64,000 nt of DNA from an uncultured Caproiciproducens sp. (lineage in GTDB: Bacteria > Bacillota > Clostridia > Oscillospirales > Acutalibacteraceae): NCBI RefSeq assembly GCF_963664915.1, contig NZ_OY761810.1, forward strand, positions 2,308,661 through 2,372,660, given 5' to 3'. How positions within the stretch are numbered: the stretch's first letter is position 1; the number at the start of each line of letters is the position of its first letter. This document shows positions 58,141 through 64,000 of this stretch, one piece after another. A program made the position numbers and the translations under genes. The notes under the pieces were generated by a model. That model had not been told where the DNA came from and did not search any database. It saw nothing but the letters and a program-made list of their open reading frames with translations.

Positions 58141-59853
58141 ATGGGGATTATCGGTTTGAAGGCGGCAAACTGCAAAAACTGCTACAAATGTGTAAAGGTT
58201 TGTCCGGTTAAATCCATTAAAGTAGAAAATGCACAGGCCCAGATTATTGATCGGGACTGTATTCTGTGCGGAACCTGCCTGGAACAGTGTCCACAAAATG
58301 CAAAGACGCTGAACAGTGATGTCACAGTTGTAAAAGAAATGATTGGGAAGGGCGAAAAAGTCATCCTTTCAGTAGCTCCGTCCTATTTGGGCTCTTTTGA
58401 TTTTGATGACGTGCAAAAGTTTGCGGGAGCGGTAAAAGCCCTGGGGTTTTACGGTGCTGCCGAAACCAGCATGGGAGCGGCTTATGTTACGGCCGAGTAC
58501 CACCGTCTGATTCAGGAAAATCAGATGGAGAACATGATTACTACCTGTTGCCCGTCTGCAAACAGGCTGATCGAGCATTACTATCCGTCTTTGGTCGGTC
58601 AGATGACCCCCGTTGTGTCACCGATGATCGCTCACGCACGGCTTTTAAAGAAAACCTTTGGGCACGGTACCCGCGTGATCTTCGTCGGGCCATGCATCGC
58701 CAAGATTGGTGAGGCCGCTGATATACGTCACAACAATGATGTGGATGCCGTTCTTACCTTTGACGATCTGGAAAAATGGTTGGAATCTGAACAAATCATC
58801 ATAAACGATGCGCAGCCTGCTTCTTTTCTTAACCCCAGCTCAAGAATCCTGCGGATGTACCCGGTTACGGACGGTATTATTGCTTCGCTGCGCTCCATGG
58901 GCGATACGGGCGACTGGAAAATGCTCAGTGTAAGCGGTTCCGGAGAATGCATCGATCTTTGCAAAGCGCTGGAGCGCGGAGATTTGCACCATTGTTTTAT
59001 TGAAATCAATATGTGCAAGGACGGCTGTATTAATGGTCCGATTTCGAACAGGGATGCGGCTTCACGCTTTTCATCTTCTATGAAGGTCAGAAAGTACGCC
59101 AGTGAAGATTTCGGCGGATATCCCAACCTTCCGGAGGAGATTCCAATGAATATGCAGTTTGTTGATTGTTCCGTCAAGGAAGATATTCCGGATGAAGCCA
59201 CGATTCGCATCATTTTGTCGAAGATCGGCAAAGAATCTCCGGAGGACGAACTCAACTGCGGTTCCTGCGGCTACCCGACCTGCCGTGACAAAGCGGTCGC
59301 GGTTTATCAGAACAAAGCAGAGCTTACCATGTGTATGCCGTATATGAAAGAGCGTGCCGAATCACTTTCTAACTGTGTTTTGACTGAAACACCGAATATT
59401 ACCATCATTGTTGATAAGGAACTGAATATTATTGAATTCAACGCCGCGGCGGAAAAAGCATTTAAAATTTCCCGACATGAGGCGATGCAGAAATGTATCT
59501 ATGAGATTATGGATTCTTCCGATTTTCAGTATGTATTCGACACGAAGCAATCCATTCCGGACAAAAAGGTGCATTTCAAGGAATATGGCATGACCACGAT
59601 GCAGACCATTGTATATATTGCGAAAGAGAATATTGCCATGGGAATTTATAAGGATATTACCCGTGAAGAAGAGGAACTGGAGAATAAGTATAAGTTACGC
59701 AGCGAAACCATGGAGATGGCCCAAAAGGTTATTGACAAGCAGATGGTCGCCGCGCAGCAGATTGCAAGTCTGCTCGGTGAAACGACAGCGGAAACGAAGG
59801 TCACTCTTACAAAACTTAAAAATATGATTGTATTTGACGGTGATGAACAATGA
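58141..59853 (+). CDS. Sensory [FeFe] hydrogenase with PAS domain (HydS/HfsC-like)
   Basis: 570 residues: two [4Fe-4S] ferredoxin motifs (Cys11/14/17/21 and Cys40/43/46/50), an H-cluster domain with L1 Cys136-137 (TTCCPS), L2 Cys185 (GPCIAK) and L3 Cys292/Cys296 (NMCKDGC), an extra Fe-S domain (Cys373, 376, 381), and a PAS domain at about 415-510 followed by a coiled coil. This is the layout of group C sensory hydrogenases, thought to report H2 or redox state. Overlaps the phosphatase gene by 4 bases. Confidence 0.88.
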   Translation: MGIIGLKAANCKNCYKCVKVCPVKSIKVENAQAQIIDRDCILCGTCLEQCPQNAKTLNSDVTVVKEMIGKGEKVILSVAPSYLGSFDFDDVQKFAGAVKALGFYGAAETSMGAAYVTAEYHRLIQENQMENMITTCCPSANRLIEHYYPSLVGQMTPVVSPMIAHARLLKKTFGHGTRVIFVGPCIAKIGEAADIRHNNDVDAVLTFDDLEKWLESEQIIINDAQPASFLNPSSRILRMYPVTDGIIASLRSMGDTGDWKMLSVSGSGECIDLCKALERGDLHHCFIEINMCKDGCINGPISNRDAASRFSSSMKVRKYASEDFGGYPNLPEEIPMNMQFVDCSVKEDIPDEATIRIILSKIGKESPEDELNCGSCGYPTCRDKAVAVYQNKAELTMCMPYMKERAESLSNCVLTETPNITIIVDKELNIIEFNAAAEKAFKISRHEAMQKCIYEIMDSSDFQYVFDTKQSIPDKKVHFKEYGMTTMQTIVYIAKENIAMGIYKDITREEEELENKYKLRSETMEMAQKVIDKQMVAAQQIASLLGETTAETKVTLTKLKNMIVFDGDEQ

Positions 59854-61028
59854 AAATGCATGTCGACGCCGCATATCGAAGTCTAAACAAATATGGGGAA
59901 GAACTGTGCGGCGATAAGGTGCTGATTTCGCGCACAGAAGACGCTACCATCGCTGTTTTGGCGGACGGGCTGGGCAGTGGTGTGAAGGCCAATATTCTTT
60001 CGACTCTGACCAGCAGCATTATTTCCACAATGCTGGAAGAGGGTGCAACTTTGGTAGAGGCTGTGGAGACGATTGCCAAAACGCTGCCTGTCTGCAATGT
60101 GCGCAAGTTAGCATACTCCACTTTCAGCGTCATTAAAATATCTGACAGCGGTGATGTTTCTTTAGTTGAATTTGACAATCCGCCCTGTATCTTTTTGCGA
60201 AACGGCAGGGTGATTGACCTTGAGGATTGCTCTGAAGTAAAAGAGTGCGCCGGCAAGACCGTAACGGAAAGTCACTTTACCGTTCGTGCCGGAGATGTGG
60301 TTGCGCTCGTCAGTGACGGTATTGTTTATGCCGGTGTCGGGCAGGCGCTCAATTTTGGCTGGAACTGGGAAAACGTTTCCGCATGGCTTGCCAAAACGAT
60401 GCTGAAGGAAACATCGGCGCCGCGGCTTGCGGTTTCGCTGTCACAGGCTGTTAATGAGCTTTATCTGGGAAAGCCCGGTGATGATTCTACTGATTTGATT
60501 TTAAAAATTACACCGCGCTGCATAGTCAGCCTCCTTTCCGGGCCGCCCATCCACAAAGAAGATGACGGCCGCATGGTTCACGATTTTGTGACGTCCCATG
60601 GAAAGCGGATTATCTGCGGAGGGACGAGCGCGAATATCGTATCGCGGGTTCTGAATCGAAAAATTGAGACCACCATTCATTATACTGACCCGGACATCCC
60701 TCCGACCGGAAAAATCGACGGAATTGATCTAGTGACCGAGGGCGTTTTAACGTTGAGCCGAACGGTGGAGATTCTAAAGGACTATCTGTCTCATGAGGCC
60801 GACTCCTATTACTTTCACGATCTGGATGAGCCAAACGGTGCGGCAATGCTTGCAAAAATACTTTTGGAGGATTGTACGGATCTTAAAGTCTTTATCGGAA
60901 GAGCAATTAATCCGGCGCATCAGAACCCCGGACTGCCGGCCGATTTGAGCATTAAAATAAAATTAATTGAAGAGCTTTGCGGCTTGGTGCAGCAGCTTGG
61001 AAAGAAAGTTGAAAAATATTACTATTAA
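59850..61028 (+). CDS. SpoIIE/PP2C-type serine phosphatase
   Basis: 392 residues. The N-terminal half is a PP2C SpoIIE-like domain with metal-binding aspartates (VLADGLGSG, ALVSDGI and GDDSTDLILK). The C-terminal half (ICGGTSANIVSRVL and onward) is not part of the catalytic core and may be regulatory. The ATGA overlap with the PAS hydrogenase gene implies that it is the output of that sensor. No anti-sigma antagonist substrate is encoded nearby. Confidence 0.88.
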   Translation: MKMHVDAAYRSLNKYGEELCGDKVLISRTEDATIAVLADGLGSGVKANILSTLTSSIISTMLEEGATLVEAVETIAKTLPVCNVRKLAYSTFSVIKISDSGDVSLVEFDNPPCIFLRNGRVIDLEDCSEVKECAGKTVTESHFTVRAGDVVALVSDGIVYAGVGQALNFGWNWENVSAWLAKTMLKETSAPRLAVSLSQAVNELYLGKPGDDSTDLILKITPRCIVSLLSGPPIHKEDDGRMVHDFVTSHGKRIICGGTSANIVSRVLNRKIETTIHYTDPDIPPTGKIDGIDLVTEGVLTLSRTVEILKDYLSHEADSYYFHDLDEPNGAAMLAKILLEDCTDLKVFIGRAINPAHQNPGLPADLSIKIKLIEELCGLVQQLGKKVEKYYY

Positions 61029-61042
61029 TGAGGATATAATTC

Positions 61043-62494
61043 ATGCAATATAATAACGACGCAAAACAGCTGAAATACGAAGTACTCACCCAGGTCGCCA
61101 AATACACCTACGAGGGTACGCTTGAAGAAAATCTTGACAAAATTCCTTATGAAATCATTCCCGGTCCGCTGCCGGAATTCCGGTGCTGCATCTACCGTGA
61201 GCGCGAGATCATCAGAGAACGGCTTATCTCGGCGCGCGGTAAAAATCTGCCCGGGCAGGATGACGGGGATATCGTCGCGGTACTTCCGGCGGCATGTGAG
61301 GGCTGTCCCATCAACCGATTTAACGTCACGGATAACTGTCAGCACTGCCTTGCTAAAAAATGCCACGCAGCCTGTCCGTTTGGCGCAATTTCGATTACGC
61401 CGAAGGGCGCTTACATCGATCCCTCAAAGTGCAAGGAATGCGGTCGCTGTGCGGCGGCCTGCCCGTACAATGCAATTTCCGACACCATGCGTCCCTGCAT
61501 TAGAGCCTGCCCCGTTAAGGCTATTACCAAAGACGAATACCAGCGGGCTGTTATCGATTATTCGCGGTGCATTAACTGCGGTGCCTGTACGAAAAACTGT
61601 CCGTTCGGTGCCATTACCGACCGTTCAAGCATCGTTCATGTAATTGAAGATATAAAAGCCGGGAAACCGGTTTATGCGATTTTTGCGCCGGCGATTGAGG
61701 GACATTTTGGCGCTGCCAACGTCGGCATGCTGAAGTCCGCCATCAAAAAGTTGGGTTTCACGGGCGTGCTCGAAGTTTCGCTGGGTGCGGATGCGACTAC
61801 TTATCATGAGGCGCAGGAGCTTCGGGAAGCGCTTGAGAATAAACAGAAGATGACCACTTCCTGCTGCCCCGCATTTGTAGAAATGATTGAAAAGCATTTC
61901 CCAAAGCTGGTTCCGCTGATTTCCCATACCGCTTCTCCCATGGTACTGACCGCGCGCTACATGAAAGCGGAGCATCCCGACAGCAAGGTTGTATTCATCG
62001 GTCCCTGTATCGCTAAAAAAATAGAAATCCAGAAAATACAGGATACTGCTGATTATGTTATGACTTTTGAAGAGCTTCAAGCTCTGTTCAATGCAAGGGG
62101 AATCAATGTTCTGGAAGAAGTGGAAAACGAACAGGACGGTAGCCGCTCAGGCAAGGGCTTTGCGCAGAGCGGCGGTGTTTCCGGCGCTGTGGTTCAGGTG
62201 CTGGAGGAACAGGAGTTAGACCTGCCGTTTACCTGTGTGAAATGCAACGGAGCGGCCGAGTGTAAAAAGACACTTATGATTCTGAATGCCGGACGTCTGG
62301 AAGAGGATTTTGTCGAGGGCATGGCGTGTGAGGGCGGCTGTGTTGCCGGTCCCGGTGGTGTGGAGGAAATGCAGAAGCTTTTGAAAAATCGCAGCAGGCT
62401 GATGGCGGCCGCAGATGACCGCGGTATTGCCGAGAACATCCAAATAATTCATGATTTTTCTAAGATTAAAATGGATACAAATTTCCCAGAATAA
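61043..62494 (+). CDS. [FeFe] hydrogenase with multiple ferredoxin clusters (HfsB-like, group B)
   Basis: 483 residues. Cysteine-rich N-terminal half with NCQHCLAKKCHAAC, then CKECGRCAAAC and CINCGACTKNC clusters, then an H-cluster domain with L1 Cys274-275 (TTSCCPAF), L2 Cys322 (GPCIAKK) and L3 Cys429/Cys433 (GMACEGGC). Group B enzymes such as HfsB are linked to H2 production in Thermoanaerobacterium. It is the last gene of the cluster and the natural target of its sensor. Confidence 0.88.
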   Translation: MQYNNDAKQLKYEVLTQVAKYTYEGTLEENLDKIPYEIIPGPLPEFRCCIYREREIIRERLISARGKNLPGQDDGDIVAVLPAACEGCPINRFNVTDNCQHCLAKKCHAACPFGAISITPKGAYIDPSKCKECGRCAAACPYNAISDTMRPCIRACPVKAITKDEYQRAVIDYSRCINCGACTKNCPFGAITDRSSIVHVIEDIKAGKPVYAIFAPAIEGHFGAANVGMLKSAIKKLGFTGVLEVSLGADATTYHEAQELREALENKQKMTTSCCPAFVEMIEKHFPKLVPLISHTASPMVLTARYMKAEHPDSKVVFIGPCIAKKIEIQKIQDTADYVMTFEELQALFNARGINVLEEVENEQDGSRSGKGFAQSGGVSGAVVQVLEEQELDLPFTCVKCNGAAECKKTLMILNAGRLEEDFVEGMACEGGCVAGPGGVEEMQKLLKNRSRLMAAADDRGIAENIQIIHDFSKIKMDTNFPE

Positions 62495-62514
62495 AGATAA
62501 AGGAGGAACTGCTT

Positions 62515-63423
62515 GTGTATGCAATCAGCGCGAAAAGCCTTACGAAATCCTATGATGGCAATACCAATGCTCTAAACGACTTGAATCTGGATATTCCGCA
62601 GGGCAGTGTATTTGGATTTTTAGGTCCGAATGGAGCGGGAAAAACGACGTCCGTCAAGCTTTTTACAGGACTGTTGAAGCCGACTCAGGGGGAGTGTACG
62701 GTGCTTGACCTGCATCCGGTGAAAAATTCCTGTGATGTGCACCGCTTGTGCGGCGTGATGACGGAAACTGCCAGAATGTACGGTCAGCTGACCGGCACAC
62801 AAAATCTTCTCTTCTTTGCCCAAACGGCAGGAATGAATCATGATGCTTCAAGCGAACGGGCTGACGGGCTTTTAAAGGAGCTTGATCTGTGGGATGCGCG
62901 CGACAAAAAGCTAAGCGAGTATTCCACCGGCATGGCACAGCGGCTTTCTCTGGCCCGCGCACTGATCAACAGACCGCAGGTGCTTTTCTTGGACGAGCCT
63001 ACCAGCGGGCTTGACCCGGAATCTGCACAAACGGTAAATTCCATGATTGCGGCACTGGCAGACAATACCGGTACCACGGTGTTTCTATGCACCCATCAGC
63101 TTCGTTATGCGCAGGATATCTGCGACAGTTATGGAATTATCGATAAGGGAAGATTAATTGCGTCGGGGGATCTTTCTTCCCTCTGCAATAACATCGGCTG
63201 CCGCATCAAAGCTGGATTTCGCCTTCCCGAAGGGGACATCCTTGATGGATTTGACGCCGACAACGGCTGGTGGCACACGGAACTTCAGTGCGAAGAGGAT
63301 ATGCCGAAGCTTCTTAAAAAGGTGATTGAATCCGGACATGATGTTTATGAGGCGCGGCTTATAAAACCGACGCTTGAGGACGTCTATTTCGAATATGTGG
63401 AACGCCAGGGGGTGCCGAAATGA
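62515..63423 (+). CDS. ABC transporter ATP-binding protein
   Basis: 302 residues from GTG 62515 (AAGGAGG upstream). Walker A GPNGAGKT, signature YSTGMAQR and Walker B VLFLDEPTSGLD, then a C-terminal extension of about 80 residues (an ABC-2 type). The permease gene begins inside its stop codon (ATGA). Confidence 0.92.
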   Translation: MYAISAKSLTKSYDGNTNALNDLNLDIPQGSVFGFLGPNGAGKTTSVKLFTGLLKPTQGECTVLDLHPVKNSCDVHRLCGVMTETARMYGQLTGTQNLLFFAQTAGMNHDASSERADGLLKELDLWDARDKKLSEYSTGMAQRLSLARALINRPQVLFLDEPTSGLDPESAQTVNSMIAALADNTGTTVFLCTHQLRYAQDICDSYGIIDKGRLIASGDLSSLCNNIGCRIKAGFRLPEGDILDGFDADNGWWHTELQCEEDMPKLLKKVIESGHDVYEARLIKPTLEDVYFEYVERQGVPK

Positions 63424-64000
63424 AATTAATATCATCTGCCGAACATGCTGTTGTCAATAAAGACTTCGGCGAAATTTGGAACACAAAAATGGCACGCAAT
63501 ACAATCATTGTTGTGCCGTTGATTATGGTTCTTTTCCTGCCGATTATGTACCTTGTCATGATTTTTTTTATACCGAGTGAACAGATGAACGGCGTGGATC
63601 AAATGATGAAGCTTTTGCCGCAGGAAGCGGCACATTTCACGATAAAACAGGGCATGTTTTACATCATGACCAATGTCGTTTGTCCCATGTTCTTTTTAAT
63701 GATACCGCTGATGGTTTCCAGTGTTTCGGCGGCTTGCAGCTTTGTCGGTGAAAAAGAACGCGGCACGATTCAGACGCTGCTTTTAACACCGTTGAGCATC
63801 AAATCGATTTTCAAAGCGAAGGTACTCAGCTGCATTATTTTGTCGGGAATCTCAACAGCCATTTCATTTATTGTTTTTTCGGTCGTTATTTCGGCAGGCG
63901 ATATTCTCCTGAACATGCCGTTTTTCCTGAATTGGAACTGGCTTGTGCTCGTACTGCTCCTTGCGCCGGGAGTTACTGTTTTCGGGGTTGTTTTTATGGT
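63420..64000 (+). CDS. ABC-2 transporter permease (partial, runs off the window)
   Basis: ATG 63420 overlaps the ATPase stop. The first 193 codons give a cytoplasmic N-terminus, a membrane segment (TIIVVPLIMVLFLPIMYLVM), an extracellular stretch, further segments and the ABC-2 signature VGEKERGTIQTLLLTPLS. The C-terminus is beyond the window. Confidence 0.88.
   Translation, partial: MKLISSAEHAVVNKDFGEIWNTKMARNTIIVVPLIMVLFLPIMYLVMIFFIPSEQMNGVDQMMKLLPQEAAHFTIKQGMFYIMTNVVCPMFFLMIPLMVSSVSAACSFVGEKERGTIQTLLLTPLSIKSIFKAKVLSCIILSGISTAISFIVFSVVISAGDILLNMPFFLNWNWLVLVLLLAPGVTVFGVVFM

Overview
This window looks like chromosome of an anaerobic, endospore-forming member of the Clostridia, most likely an Oscillospiraceae/Ruminococcaceae relative. 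That is an inference from the spoIIA operon (spoIIAA-spoIIAB-sigF), a bofA homologue, a clostridial rRNA operon, several [FeFe]-hydrogenase-type H-cluster proteins, low-to-mid G+C and strong AGGAGG-type ribosome binding sites. No species call is possible without a database search.

Layout. 1-6.6 kb: valS, folC, the sporulation operon spoIIAA-spoIIAB-sigF and convergent metA. 6.7-13.4 kb: one rRNA operon with tandem promoters, in the order 16S-tRNA-Ala-tRNA-Ile-23S-tRNA-Lys-tRNA-Glu-5S-tRNA-Asn-tRNA(CAT). 5S is separated from 23S by two tRNAs and by a 17-bp duplication of the tRNA-Glu 3' end. 13.6-19.5 kb: two short ORFs, a TetR regulator beside lon, and leftward iscS-iscU and rnhA. 19.5-38 kb: housekeeping genes rnjA, gdpP, rplI, dnaB, tilS, hpt, ftsH, a divergent ParE/ParC-like pair, secG, rnr, a DUF2508 gene and bofA, then leftward DUF4364 and XRE genes.

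38.9-51.3 kb is a genomic island. The last 32 bp of tRNA-Thr(CGT) are repeated exactly 12.4 kb downstream, immediately before a terminator that probably once belonged to the tRNA. The island holds decayed mobile-element genes (a frameshifted sigma-like gene and the C-terminal remnant of a large serine recombinase), a cluster of hairpins, and a leftward module of HTH protein, response regulator, histidine kinase, serine hydrolase, FtsX permease and ABC ATPase. Next to its right end is an unrecognised 393-aa protein with an apparent EVE/PUA-like N-terminus, a hydrophobic segment and a heptad-rich tail. That protein is the best candidate here for an undescribed (possibly defence) function.

51.4-64 kb: a chemoreceptor, an H-cluster protein, an HD hydrolase, a GntR(YtrA)-ABC transporter operon with a clear inverted-repeat operator, and an hfs-like hydrogen-sensing cluster. 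The cluster comprises a thioredoxin-like 2Fe-2S protein, a PAS-containing sensory hydrogenase, a SpoIIE/PP2C phosphatase and a second H-cluster protein with several ferredoxin clusters. An ABC-2 transporter follows and runs off the window.
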